Below are positions 1 to 12,561 of a stretch of DNA of 64,000 bases, one piece after another. The DNA comes from Beroe forskalii (taxonomy: Eukaryota; Ctenophora; Nuda; Beroida; Beroidae), in the NCBI GenBank assembly GCA_011033025.1, contig WFMF01000457.1, positions 1 to 64,000 of the forward strand, read 5' to 3'. Position numbers and translations under genes: made by a program. The first letter of the stretch is position 1. Each line of letters starts with the position of its first letter. The notes below the pieces were generated by a model, which saw only the letters and a program-made list of their open reading frames with translations, searched no databases and was not told where the DNA came from.

Positions 1-2
1 AT

Positions 3-1451
3 TTTCAGCAACCACGTTCACAGAACTATTCAAGCCAACTTTATGATTTTGAGAAATCATTCCGCTGCCCATACCATAATGAAAATGAGAATGCTCGGGA
101 CAAGGCAGCATGTGCCAAGAAGAATACAAGAAAATATTTTTTCTTGCTGGCACAATATCTTGTAGATTTGATTCCAGAAATAATTCCAATCAATGGGAAA
201 CATTTTCATGTTAATGAAACTATCCCAACCAGTAAATTAAAGATGAAGGCGCCTAACAATACCCCTGCCTGCCCAGCCGAAGATTATAATGATCTTCTAC
301 TAGACCCAGTTCCAGGGAACTATCTTGAGGCATCTATGCCGAGAAAACCCAGCCATGTTTATTCAAGCAGAAACCTCAGCTGTGGCATGTCTGAAGGATG
401 CACAAATAGAGATAGCTGTAGTTCAGATAAACCTGCCACTGCCACTGGAAAGAGGCAAACAGAGTCCCCTGACCCTGAGGGCAATATTCTCATGCCCAGG
501 AGACCAAAGAAAAATGTAGACCACGGTGAAGGGAAAAACAAGATGGAAGATTGCTCTGGTACTTATGATAAAAAATCTGTAACCTATGATACTTCCAACA
601 CTGCATCATATGGTAATGGGAAGAGCTCCCTTGGATCTGGGCAGGCCACTGGGCTGTACAAGAAGACAGGCGTTGGACGAGGCAGGGGCCTCAGGAGACC
701 TCATCAGATGCCAGGACATAAACTTGCTTCAGCATGTGATGGTCAGTTATTTCAGTTGGATCTTCATTCTTCACCCTCCATCCATTATATTCAAATTCAA
801 ATCCAATTAATTCCTGTCATACGTATCTCTATCTCTACTGCCAGTTGTGCTAGGTCTAATGGGTATATTTTTAATGTCAGGCTTTCATATACTGAATAGA
901 CCCAAATGAATGATGCAACAATCGTTCTGGAAATCATTGAATAATACAATATACTTCCTATACAAGAGAAATGGTTAGACGGTTAGTTCATCAATTAATT
1001 CATTGATCAGTGTTACTCTCTAATTCAACACTGCCTATATTCAAACATTCTTAAATGATCCTAAAACATCTTAGGTAGTTCTCCTGCATCCCAGAAAGAG
1101 CTAGAAAGAAAGGAACATACCATAAACTGTGAGGAGGAAAAGGACATGTCCATTCAACCAGCACCAGCCATCACGCAACAGTATATTACAGAGACTGTTT
1201 ATATGGAACCAACCCTTTGTCTTTCTGCTGGAAAACCTCCATCTGTCCCCAGCAACTGCCCACCTGTAGTCCGACCACCTGGCTTCCCAAGTAGGGATGG
1301 GGAAGTTGCTCCACCTAGTCTTCCTGAAAACAATACCACTTCAGTGTTATTCGGTAGAATCTGTACTCAACCTGTTAGTTATGGCCGTGGGCATAGAACA
1401 AAAACTAGCACTCATCCGACGAGTAAGTCTGGGACTATAGGGACGTTGTAA
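3..1451 (+). CDS. M1: Maelstrom-like protein, 3' exons only (gene starts before the window)
   Basis: An open frame enters from the left edge and carries the MAEL-domain zinc signature FRCPYHNENE followed about 12 residues later by AACAKKN, then a hydrophobic helix (FFLLAQYLVDLIPEIIP). This is the same C-x2-H...C pattern seen in M4, M6 and M7. A Ser/Thr/Lys-rich tail follows, with an RG patch (GVGRGRGLRRP). A likely donor after base 741 (phase 1) pairs in frame with an acceptor before 1075, giving a last exon 1075-1451 that ends GTIGTL and a stop. That exon is Pro-rich with RPPGFP and YGRGHR. Without splicing, the first frame stops at 899. MAEL proteins act in nuage in the piRNA pathway. Family assignment is by motif; the exact exon join is inferred. 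Confidence 0.6.
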
Positions 1452-1489
1452 AAAGCTTCTATCATAAGGTATTGTTTTCTTGTCTACAC

Positions 1490-1643
1490 TTAGGGATCGT
1501 TCATATATTGCATTATCAATTTCTGGTCGAACTCCCCCCTGTAATCAAGTTTGCAGTTGTTGTATTTGTTACAATAACATGTAACGTAATCATTCGGAAC
1601 CCCCCCCCCATAGGTGATCACACAATATGTGAACGATGCTTTA
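1490..1643. mobile_element. Short MITE, PIF/Harbinger-like ends
   Basis: The left end GGGATCGTTCATATATTG and the right end CACAATATGTGAACGAT are inverted copies of each other. A TTA flanks each side, which fits the 3-bp TTA/TAA target duplication of PIF/Harbinger elements. The same terminal sequence bounds the 1.2-kb element at 62499-63690. It also carries internal C-runs. There is no coding capacity. Confidence 0.6.
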
Positions 1644-3619
1644 TTTGAATTGTGCCAGGCTCCAGCATGGTAGTACATGACCCAAAACATAGATTTAACT
1701 CCATGTCAAATCTGTCCAGGACGATCTCAAGGCTAGTTCGTTACACTTGCTTTTCTGGGTTCCAACCGCCTGGTCCTATGAGCATAGCTAAGGATCCTGC
1801 TGATCTTGAACTAATCGAAGATTTTGTCCCTGTGTAGAAGTTGGTACCGCTTCAGGTCAGTTTTGAGTCACGTGACCAAGCCAGCACTATTTAAATTCGT
1901 CGAGTTTAGTCTAAAGCCTATTCCAAGGTCGTTTTAATCAACTCGAAAGGTGGTCGTCTTATATAGGTTTCTTTGGACATAAACCACCGGGGGATATCCT
2001 GAGCTGTTGATGACCTGGATGGGTTGCTTGTCCTGGACCATGCTAGTTTGGTGACCATCAACGCTGGGCCCTAGGCGTCAAGCAGACCACTCGCAGATCA
2101 AGGCTTGCCAGCAGCTTGCAGTTTGAGTTGGTTATCAGCCTGAGATGGCTATAGGCTATCCACTTTGCCTGATCAGTTCACTAGGTGTGAACTGAACATG
2201 ACATAGGTATATTATGATTATTGGTTGATAATACTGGGTATATATTTATACAGTATAGATCTGTTTTACTATAATTGGATAAAAAGGAGTGAGAAAAATG
2301 AAAAGAAAAATATCAAAGCAGTGAAGTGCTTCATAAAATCAATTTATAGGACTTGTAAAGAAATTATAATACAGTATATTACAAAATAATAATTGATAAC
2401 ATAATTATTGATAAAAAATTAAGTATAAAATAAAAGATGTTGATTTAATATTTAAATAAGGCTTGGTAAAGGGAAACAGAATTTAAAAACAAGGACGAAC
2501 CTTAGATTTTTTTCTTGCCATGTCTTTCCTAGAAAAGATTAAATGACCAGTTATATATAAGTAAGCAAGTAAGTAATGTTCTATATTTAAGTTTGATGAT
2601 GGTGTTTTCTTAAATTATGGACCATTTATTTCATAAACTTCCTAATTCAGACTGAGATTGATTCTGGCAATAAATGTACATTTTTGTACAGTACGGCGGT
2701 TGGGTATTGGTTAATGGTTAGTAAAAAATTTAAAAGACCGCTTTCTTTCTAATACAATAATTCTGTTTCCTTTTACAACCTATGAATGAATAATCGGTGT
2801 TATTCAATACCGTATTATAACCGTATATTATGTGATACTATAATAGTGTTGCTCCTCATTACCTCATCAAGGGTTCAAGGATTAACCTTGATTCCCTTGA
2901 TTTACATAATAAGCAAGAAATAAGTAAATGAAAATAATGGCCATTGGCCAATTAAATTATGATTAATTGTTAGACTTGAATGCTTTGGTTTTATCATGGT
3001 CAATTGAAAACCAGGGTCTGGTAAATTAAACCATTGACATTGAATTGAACTAGTACATTGGATTATGAATTTGTGATAATTTTGAATATAATATTTCACA
3101 TTTTAAAAATAAAAAAGTTTTAGAATAGTTTCAGAATTTTTTATTTAATCTTTGTCTGGAATAAAACTGTACTATACATTTGCATCTGTACAATACTTAC
3201 GTCATACAATGCATTTCTACTTTAAAAAGATGTCTGTTTCGAGATAATTCTTGGTATTGCACTAAATGTTACTCAATACCCATTACTCATTATGATTAAA
3301 ACTTTAAAATAGTTAGTAGTTAGTTAAGAATTAGAACAGTACTTTTCAAAGTAAGGTAATAACAAGAAATCGGTACAGTATTAATTTTATTAATAAAACA
3401 ATAGAAAAAACAGTAGAATTTTATATTTTACTCCATTTAAACCAAACATCATCAATGATAGGTAACATATGAGTGAGATGAATTATAAATAGGTTAGAAC
3501 CTAACTAGGTATCAATGTTTAGATGTTGTCTTGAGAATCAATAATTCATCATAATTCATCATAACGAATTATACAAAAGTTGCAACTTGCAGCGCATCCT
3601 AAATGAAAATTATTCCTAG
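1644..3619. other. AT-rich spacer between M1 and M2
   Basis: About 2 kb of AT-rich sequence. A short open frame up to 1837 overlaps the MITE end and matches nothing I recognise. Long A and T runs occur around 2290-2480 and 3100-3420. I see no supported gene, RNA or repeat here. Undetected 5' exons of M2 could lie in the right half. Confidence 0.5.
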
Positions 3620-6572
3620 ACATGGATAACATCAAGGAGGGGGTCATAAACCTGATAAAGTTAACTTTTGGTGTGATTGGAATATGTCGAACCACCGAGG
3701 ACCAAACGTCTAGTGTTGCCATCGCAGTTGGTAGTCTGGAGAAGGGGATTCATGAGGAGAACCTTCATGTCGATATCATCAGAACCAGGTATCAACAAAA
3801 TATTTCTCAAATTGGATATGTTTATTGGTTGCCTTGCCTATATATGATAACTAGTTTAATGTAATTATCCGGTATCAGTTGGTTACCTGGACCTGACCTT
3901 TTAAATTCATGTAATTATGGTATCACTTGTATTCTAATTACTTAAGGAAGGTTATTAATCCCCACAGAATTAAATGGTCCATATCACTTTTTAGCGAACC
4001 AGAGAACCATCGTGACTGTCTGGAAAGAGGCAATGATTCGGAAAAGCTACAAGACACTGCCATTATCACAGAGTTGAGATGAACTTTCATTCTCAAGTTT
4101 CAATAGTTTAGAGGTACGGCCAACTGTGTGTTGGTCCGTTTTGTGGGGGTTCGGCCTGTCTCATGCAGTAGAAATATTTTTAATTTTTAATCTACAATGG
4201 GCTTTAGACCAATTAATCACTTGCTTAATTATTATTACACAGTGTGTACTGTGTAACCGCAAAAGTTTAACTCATGGGTTGTCGGCTGGGAACCCTAAAT
4301 ATGTTGCGAATATGAAATAGGCAGTCAGGAGTGGTGTGTACATGTAGCTCAGTTAAGCCATTGCCCACCTATGCTATGAGCAAGTTGCAATGCTGAATGA
4401 TCTGTCGTCTACATCAGTGCAATTCATTGTCGGTTCATTGATCATCACATTTCCTCACTTTTGAAATCTGAAGTTTTGACAGTGAAACAACATTTGGATG
4501 ATTTATGATCACGCTTTCTTGACAGCATACTTTCTCTTTAAAACTTCAAGTACTGACCTTTCGTGTCTGTAAAAGTATTATATGTTTATAAACATACTTT
4601 ACTGTCTGTGCAATGAGCAGCGAGTCTGTGACAGTGATTCACTGTCATGATATGGTAGACTATTAGCTGCTTCTACGTCTTTAAAGCTGTAAGTTTAAAT
4701 CATAACATTAAAACAACAATCGGGATTGTGATAATTTATTATCAGATTTGGTTATGATTGATTCATCAATCAATTCATTAAGTTTTATCCAATGATCTGT
4801 TTAGTGTTTTTCTACATCTTATCAAACATAAGTCGGTATGAATGATTTATTTTTTATTTCTAAGGTCCTGATCCTACTTCTCGTATTTCTGTAAGTCGGT
4901 ATTTTATTTTCCCACTTTCAATGTTTATTAATAAATTTATAAGTTACTTCGAATAATGCAACATCTCATTCAGTCTTTGAGAAACGTTACTAAGAATGGA
5001 AAGTTGCCACTTTTGTGTCGTGATAAGGACTTTATTGAGATAAAACGGTTGGTAACTGCCCTAAGGAAGGGAAACCCGACCATGCCAGACATTTTAAGCC
5101 AGGTATTTATTATCGTTTCAAGTTTTTGCTCGCTGGGTTTGAGGACTTATCTTGCGATAATTGTTTAATTACTGTATTTAAAGTGTAAATTTTGATATTA
5201 TTCATTTAATATTAAATGCTGTATCATAGTTTATTGACCACCTATGTCACTGATTCTCACTGATTGTGTGTTTGTGTATGTTTTTGTAATAGATTCCAAG
5301 AGAAACCATCTTAAATTTATGCTACAATACCGAGCGTTGCTTTTTAATTTTTTCCCTGGAACCTTTAATTAATTGACCTTTAATTAGTTGACGTTTTGTT
5401 GGCCAGATTGATGCAACTAATGAATGTATGAATAATGATTCGACATAAACTATTTACAGGTAACCAAGATAAACGATTTTAAAAGCCACTGCAAAATGCT
5501 TGTACAGGTATGTTTTCGTTAACACAAGTTCAAACATGATTTTTTAATTGCTCTGCATGTCTGTTGTGCCACCCTGGTCCCTGACATTTGTTTAATAATA
5601 ATGTTTTATACTTGATACTATCATCCAGCAATTATTAATTCATCATGTTATAACAAAATACATCTCTGAAACCTGCTCATTACAGGCGGAGACACCGCTT
5701 CCTGAGGAGATAAAGCAAAAGTTCGAAAACTTACTACACACCCCTCTCGGGGGATTTAACAGAAACGAGGAGATGCGGAGATGTCATTTTAAGTGTTACA
5801 AAGAATTCTTTCTGATTTCTTCATACTTGATCGACATCGTGCTGAGGAGTGGGTCTAACCCTACGGGAACCTCGTACCAGGATCCTGGTATGGGAACTTA
5901 TTATTGAAAATATTAACGGTTAACGAATTTGGGTGCTGATTGCTAGATTGATGTTCGGACGTCGACTTTTGATGGAAATCTATCAAAAGAACAGCGAAAT
6001 TGCACGTCTTTCTATCTCTCCATCGATCGAGCAATCTGAACCATAATATTATTATCATATCACGTGAGATAGGTTCTAGTTCCAACTGCTAAAATATAAT
6101 AGAATTTTTAAAGTGATTATTTGAAATTTGATGATGAGACTTGAAAAGGTCGAAAATCTTCACTATGAAAATATTCCAGATGAGAATAACAGAGTGTGCT
6201 GGGGCCGGGGTAAAGGAAGATGGACTGTACCCTGGCTAATGGCAGGTAATCAATTGACATTCAGAACAACAAAGTTTACTCAACAAATTACTATCAATTC
6301 ATCTGCTTAATTTTATGGCAATACTCATACAAAATATTCTTTTTGAGAATCTACAGTATCATGTTATATATTGTGAATTTGTTAAACATCTCTTTATTTC
6401 ATGAAATATATCAATATATCAGTACTCCATCAATATCATTTCACTTTCAGATTGTGCAACAACTCGGAGACCAAGTGATCATGTTGTTACCTGTGATGAT
6501 ATCCCTGATTTCGCTATACCTATTAAGGAGGAGGGGCCCGGTTTTATCAACGACCATGTTGATGTTATTTAA
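3620..6572 (+). CDS. M2: divergent Maelstrom paralogue, central to C-terminal exons
   Basis: Proposed exons: 3620-3788, possibly 3995-4078, 4974-5102, 5460-5507, 5686 to at most 5887, about 6139-6245, and 6451-6572. Exon 1 contains SSVAIAVGSLEKGIHEENLH, which aligns with the MAEL core that reads EIGxxKYSLxxGI in the family. The 4974 exon (SLRNVTKNGKLPLLCRDKDF) matches the family stretch around NWPPIYCKSDD. The 5460 exon (VTKINDFK) matches VMKIEDFL of M4 and M6, with the same phase-0 borders. The zinc segment reads RRCHFKCYKEFF, so the C-x2-H spacing is lost. The last two exons join in phase 1 and end with an acidic tail (IPIKEEGPGF). No HMG box is visible. Joins near 4000 and 5890-6140 are unresolved, so it may be a decaying gene. 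Confidence 0.5.
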
Positions 6573-6713
6573 ACAAAGAAGCAAATAGTGACTGAAAGAG
6601 TATTATAACTGTTATAATGCGCCCAGGGCTTTTGATATCCTCATTGTGCAATTGTGCACAGAGGATAGAAAGTAAAATGTAATTTTTTACCGCAATAAGT
6701 ATTGGCCAGCTCA

Positions 6714-6740
6714 GTCCTTTGCATAGCGTATGCAAAGGAC
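6714..6740. repeat. Perfect 12-bp inverted repeat (hairpin)
   Basis: GTCCTTTGCATA and its exact complement TATGCAAAGGAC are separated by GCG. The arms contain TTTGCAT, an octamer-like motif. It could form a hairpin or bind a dimeric factor; neither is shown. Confidence 0.7.
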
Positions 6741-7088
6741 TAAAGGATAAACTGTGAATGGGGTTTAGATTGAACAGTGCTCTGAAAGTAATTTATATAA
6801 ATCTTGGCTGTATAATCACATTCGTCGCAAAAGCAGTTACTGATGAAAACAGTGACTACGTGCCCAGGGCTCCTGATCATTTACTGAAAACAGAGTCGGA
6901 CAGAGGACGATCTATTACCCCAGGCGTCATGTGACGACTAGTTAGGACAGAGAATGCAATACCTACGCAGTGGGTATTACTGTAAATTGCAAGATTCGTC
7001 ATATTGTGGCGAGTTTCGAGATGAGGGGTCTCCCTCTGCACCAAATGTTTTGGACAGAGAGAGAGAGATATCAAGCAAGAAAAAGGGA

Positions 7089-7111
7089 AATGCATACATC
7101 GTGTATGCATT
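7089..7111. repeat. Perfect 10-bp inverted repeat
   Basis: AATGCATACA and TGTATGCATT are separated by TCG. It lies 350 bp from the similar palindrome at 6714 and shares TATGCA in the arms. Function is unknown. Confidence 0.65.
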
Positions 7112-7760
7112 GATAAGGCCCTGAGAAGTGGGATTTTCAAGGGGCCAGTGGTAGTTCACTCATGATCGACCAACGGAATTTTGTCATTTGTGACCAAGGC
7201 CGAAGCAGAGTTCTCAGTAAAACGTTAATAATCGGCAAATACTGATATCAGCAATGTAAGATTGGTGTAAGTGATTCGACGAATGATTCAGTGATGCGTT
7301 ATAGTCTTATAGTGTCAGACTGGTGTCAGTGATACGCAACGTCAGTGTGTCAGACTGGCGCATACTATGCTCAGTCATGCCAAGCATAGAGTCTTCCCAG
7401 TATGCAGAATTCAGAGGATGTTCAGGTTGCAGCCACACGGCTCACTCAGCCGAGTGTACAGAAACTATGCAAAGGGATTAAATTTATGAATAAGGAGCTG
7501 TCCATTGCAGCAAAGTCTTAAACCAGTATGATTGTATGATTCACACATGAGACTTTTGTCAGTATAATAAATCGAAGCTTCAGACTAGTGTAACTTGTGA
7601 TAACTAATACACCAGACTATATAATATGATAAGGCCAGGCTGGTGATATCACGCTGTACGTGTTATTGTAACAATTGATAAATACAACTATTGTACACGG
7701 TCCCCCATATTTTGGGTGACCGGTGGTAGTAATATGAATAGGCTTTCCATTATCGGTAAC

Positions 7761-7817
7761 AAATTTTTTATCTAGATAAACCGATAATTATTTCGGTTTT
7801 ATCTAGATAAAATTTTT
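7761..7817. repeat. AT-rich inverted repeat, about 24-bp arms
   Basis: The arms run from AAATTTTTTATCTAGATAAA and GAT-type sequence to the mirror CGGTTTTATCTAGATAAAA, around a TAATTATT loop. It may be the core of a small MITE spanning roughly 7690-7860, but the outer ends are not clear. Confidence 0.6.
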
Positions 7818-8439
7818 ATCCAGCTAAAATCTATCAGTTTAAAAAACTTTTTTACCACTGCCAATCTGGTTACTTTCGCTAAATATACGTCAGTCTGATA
7901 AAATGTTGATTGTTGATACACCCGACTGTGATAACACTACGTCTGGAAATTGTCAATGATACGTAATAGTGGTGCCAAAGGCGCTTCCGATTGGTTTCAG
8001 AGTTCATTCAGGTTGATATCATTGATTTGCCAGTGTTAGACTGATGCCATTAATCCGTCACAACAGTATTAGGAATACTATACAGTAGACTACGTCAGAG
8101 ATGCGTCCGAAAGGTATCAATCATGCATCAGATTGGTGTCAGTGATACGTAGCAATTCATCGGACTGGTGTCAGTGATGAGTCATAATTTTTCAACAATA
8201 CGACAGATCCGACACCTTCGACAGTACAGGTACATCAGTCATGTATCGCATCACAATGTTGTCAGTGATCATCTGCCTGGATTCAGTAATTTTTCTAACT
8301 GATGTCAGTGTCACTTGCGAGTTCTCAATAGTGTCAATGATACCGACAAAATAGGGTAATTGTCAGTGATAGGTCACGTAGATGTCAACGATCACCAGAG
8401 ATGTGTCTGCAGGGTATCAGTAATACATCAGTCATCCGT

Positions 8440-9380
8440 CAGATTGATCTGTCGCGGGCAGACATGTGTCAGTGATACGGCAGACTGGTGTCAGTGATAC
8501 GACAGACTGGTGTCAGTGATAAGTTAAACTGGTGTCAGTCTGACTGGTGTACCAGTCTGCCGTATCACTGACACCTGTCTGTCAGTGATAAGTCAGACTG
8601 GTGTCAGCACTGACACCAGTCTGGCCGTATCACTAACAGACTGGTGTCAGTGATGACACCAGTGTGTCGTATCATACGGCACACTGGTGTCAGCGATACG
8701 GCAGATTGGTGTCAGTGATAAGTTATACTGGTGTCAGTGATACGGCAGACTGGTGTCAGTGATAAATCAGACTGGTGTCAGTGATACGGCAGACTGGTGC
8801 CATTGATACGGCAGACTGGTGTGAGTGATAATTGATACTGGTGTCAGTGATATGGAAGACTGGTGTCAGTGATACAGCAGACTGGTGCCATTGATACGGC
8901 AGACTGGTGTCATTGATAAGTCATACTGGTGTCAGTTATAACTTATATGGCAGACTGGTGTCAGTGATACGACAGACTGGTGTCAGTGATAAGTTGTACT
9001 GGTGTCAGTGATACGGCAGACTGGTGTCATTGATAAGTCAGACTGGTGTCAGTTATAACTTATATGGCAGACTGGTGTCAGTGATACGGCAGACTGGTGT
9101 CAGTGTTACGGCAGACTAGTGTCAGTGATAATTTATACTGGTGTCAGTGATAAAATGATAAGTCAGACTTGTGTCAGTGATACGGCAGATTGGTGTCAGT
9201 GATACGGCAGACTGGTGTCAGTGATACGGCAGACTGGTGTCAGTGATACGGCAGACTGGTGTCAGTGATACGGCACACTGGTGTCAGTGATACGGTACAC
9301 TGGTGTCAGTGATACGGCAGACTGGTGTCGGTGATACGGCAGACTGGTGTCAGTGATACGGCAGACTGGTTTCAGTCATC
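8440..9380. repeat. Minisatellite, 22-bp unit
   Basis: About 40 head-to-tail copies of GACTGGTGTCAGTGATACGGCA, with GATAAGT and GATAATT variants. Near-identical units cluster at 9180-9370, which suggests recent expansion there. Between about 8530 and 8700 some units are inverted. Units have no spacers, so this is not a CRISPR array. The core ACTGGTGTCA is shared with the 29-bp satellite at 42215-42840 and 54850-55170. Confidence 0.9.
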
Positions 9381-10354
9381 TAGCAGATTTTTTCCTGTTC
9401 CCAATCGCGTTTTTGTTTTACAAAAAGGCATTGAGAAAAGGTTAGCAGAGATCGTGTTTTGTTGAAGTTGTGTGCATACTACCTTTACGCGTACTGTTAA
9501 ATCTGAAATAGGTGGTGTGCTGCGCGCGACCGAATTTGGTCGTATGCGATCCGTGGTGGTATGTCACTTTTTTGATCATTTTCAAGCATCCAACTGCTCC
9601 TTTATAATATCACTCGCGCCAATATAGCTTGGTGTAGTGGCATCCTGTACAGTGTGCACCGCAGCTAGCTTACAGTTATTCGGGTTCAATGCTCTGTTCA
9701 TCCTTATGTTGAAACTTGGAAATTGATTCTTTTTTTGAATCTTCAACATTCTTCAATTTCATCAAATCCCTTGTTTCACTAAACGAGTTCGCAAAAGGTA
9801 GAGGAAAATCAAAATTTGCTCAAATCAATCAAATCAACAATTTTAATGATGAAAGGTGCATGAATGTCTTTCGATTTTCTTTAATGGCGCCATTAAATTT
9901 TGTCTTATAATTGAGGCCTCCTGACACACGGTACCCCGTCCACTTTTGATGGACAGGTTGTTGACAGGCGAATGCCAGGTTCGCAGACAGGTCAGGGGCA
10001 GGTTCTGATCTGAATTAAAAACAGGTTTCAACATTTTAAAAAAAATTTCCGACGGGTTCTGACGGGTTCTTTGACGGTTTTGGACAGGATTTAGACAGGT
10101 TCTTGACTTGGGTTTTGACAGGTTCTCGACAGGATTTGCGACGGGTTCTAGATAGATTTTAAAGAAATTCTAGACGGGTTTTGACGGTATTTATGCAAGT
10201 TTGGACGGGTTTGGACGGGTTTTGGAAAGATTTAAGACAGTTTTTTGACAAGTTTTGAACAAGTTTGGTCAGGTTTTGAACAGATTTTGGACGGGTTTTG
10301 GTTCATTTGATGTAATATTAATTGAATGTATTATATTAATTTTGTTACACACTC
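9381..10354. other. Sequence interrupting the 22-bp satellite, with a GACAGGTTTT-rich stretch
   Basis: The first half (9381-9930) is ordinary AT-rich DNA with no gene I can support. From about 9945 to 10310 the motif GACAGGTTTTGGACGGGTTT recurs as imperfect 10 to 12-bp steps. This is a separate degenerate tandem repeat. Satellite copies resume after it, so the whole block may be an insertion into the array. Confidence 0.5.
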
Positions 10355-11015
10355 GAGTTACGGCAGACTAGTGTCAGTGATAAATCAGACTGGTGTCAGT
10401 GATATGGCAGATCGGTGTCACTGATACGGGCAGACTGGTGTCAGTACATGTGCAATTGGATCAATGGTGTCAGTGATATGACAGACTGGTGTCAATTTTG
10501 TTTTACTTATGTCTCGAGATGGGGAATGGTGTCAGTGATACGGCAGACTGGTACAGTTGAATTGCTTTCATACTGGTGTCAGTGACAACGGCAGACTGGT
10601 GTCAGAAATAAGTTATACTGGTGTTGTGATTAACCAGACTGGTGTCAAGATACGACAATTCAATCAGTGATCGAATAGACTGGTGTCAGTGATACGGCAG
10701 ACTGTTGTCAGTGATAGAAAAAAACAAATGTCAGTGAAAATCAGACTAGTGCCATTGATCCGGCAGACTGGTGTCATTGAAAAGTCATACTGGTATCATC
10801 TTAAAATGCTATGGCAGCTGGTGTCAGTCAATAACCGGTGTCAGTGGTTGTTAGATAGGGTCAGCGGAAACGGCAGAAATAATCAGTGAAATGGCAGACT
10901 TTCCTTAAATCAGACTGGTGTCAGTGGTACGGCAGATCTGGTGCCATTGATATAAAACTGGTTTCCTAAAAGTCAACTTTCTTAATACGGCAGACTGGTG
11001 TCTTTGATAAATCAG
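10355..11015. repeat. Degenerate continuation of the 22-bp satellite
   Basis: Diverged and partly deleted copies of the ACTGGTGTCAGTGATACGGCAG unit continue here with irregular spacing. The decay contrasts with the homogeneous right half of the array at 9180-9370, as expected for the aging edge of a tandem array. Confidence 0.75.
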
Positions 11016-12561
11016 ACCTTTACCTATTGACAGAGTAGGAGCAAATAGGGTGGTAAATAGGGAGTAATGATTGCTTGAGTCCTTTATTATACTTTGATAG
11101 TCTAAACACTCCAGAATAGATAAGGCTTAGTTTCTGATGAAACTTTAATACAAGTTGCATGTTTAACCCTGTTTGCCACCTATTGACGAGGTCTATTGAC
11201 CCCAATGAGCACACACATACATGTAACAATCAAAACGGAACGCTGGAACAAAAATATTATATTCCATTTTTACAGTGATGATGTTTATCTCTTTGATTGA
11301 TTCGAAAATTTAAAAGTGTTTGCTGTAGATAAGAGAGTATGCTTCTGCTGACCTTGCCATTCAGAAATGATCTTGATTCAGAGGGAAACAGTTGGAATTT
11401 GCAATGCAAGATGCAAATTTTGCATCTTGTTCTTAGTAATACTTGAATAATCATTTTGAAACGTTATTAACTTAACAATGCCTACTACATGAAAAAATTC
11501 AACCAACTGATCTGTATGTTATAACTGTTTCCCTCCGTTTATTTTGATTCTGCATAATATTGCCCCAATTGTCCCCATACAAGCGGGACAAATGCGACAG
11601 AGAAAATGGGATAAATGGGACTCAAAAAGTGAATGCGGACAAATTAGACTGATGAAAATGGGATTCTGAATGTGATTTGGGGCAGGGACATTTGGGACAA
11701 ACAGAACAAAAGTGGAAGAGACAAGTATAATTGTTACTTTAATTTTTCCCAGTAATTGCCAATAATTGGTGATATGCCCTTTTAGAATGGGCTAAAAATG
11801 ACAATTTTTCTTAGGATAATTATGCTTTTGGTTTCAATATTTGAAAAGTATAGTTGGATTTGTTTTTTGATCCATAACATTTGCTAAGTCAAGTTTATAC
11901 TTATTATATTTTTTTAAAGTTTTAAATTAAAACAAAGAAGTAGTTCGTTGAGGATTTATTAAAACTTTGTGATTTATAAATTGTGATAGATAAAGTTTTG
12001 GTTTTGAATCCAACAATTCATATTTTCTGTACACTTTCTTTAAAGGTAAGAAAATAAGTAGATAATAATAAGATAAATCAAGTTTGGAATGAAAAAATCC
12101 GCTCATGCACATGCAAAACTCTTTAGTCGATTGTAGTCTTGGTCAATTTAGATGTGAAGAATCTGTACATCATGAATCGTATCGTAGTCTATAGATGTAT
12201 AGATATTTCATTATGTTGCTGCATAATAAGACGTTTTTTAGTAATTCAAAATTTTATATTTTGGTAAAATTGTTCTGGGACCTCAAGGGATTCAATATCA
12301 AATGATTCATGTGAAATCAGCTGGTTGTTATTTTCGACAATAGTTTTATTCAATATTAAATATTTATTTTTCAATATTCAACATTCATTCAAAATTTTTA
12401 AACTCAAACCATTTATTTCATTGATCTATCACTGCATGGTGCAGAATATAATATCTCCAATTAAATATCGTTTTAGATACTGATATCTTGATTATATCCT
12501 TACTCTTGACAGCGCTTTACTAATTTATCTGGGATGAATTAAATTGATAACTATTTAGACC
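11016..12561. other. AT-rich spacer upstream of the 318-residue gene
   Basis: No supported coding exon. It includes an 11-bp inverted repeat at 11407-11429 (CAAGATGCAAA then its complement, one T between). The last 300 bp are AT-rich and may hold the promoter of the gene starting at 12562, but I see no clear TATA or initiator motif. Confidence 0.4.

Larger units (their letters stand above)
6573..7760. other. Non-coding spacer with small palindromes
   Basis: No supported gene. It holds two clean inverted repeats, listed separately, and from about 7290 scattered degenerate copies of the GTGTCAGTGATACG motif that becomes a dense satellite near 8440. Small open frames on the minus strand at 6877-7159 have no recognisable content. 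Confidence 0.5.

Noticed and set aside
8440-9380. CRISPR-like array
   Set aside because: Regular short repeats, but there are no unique spacers; units abut as a 22-bp satellite, and the context is eukaryotic.
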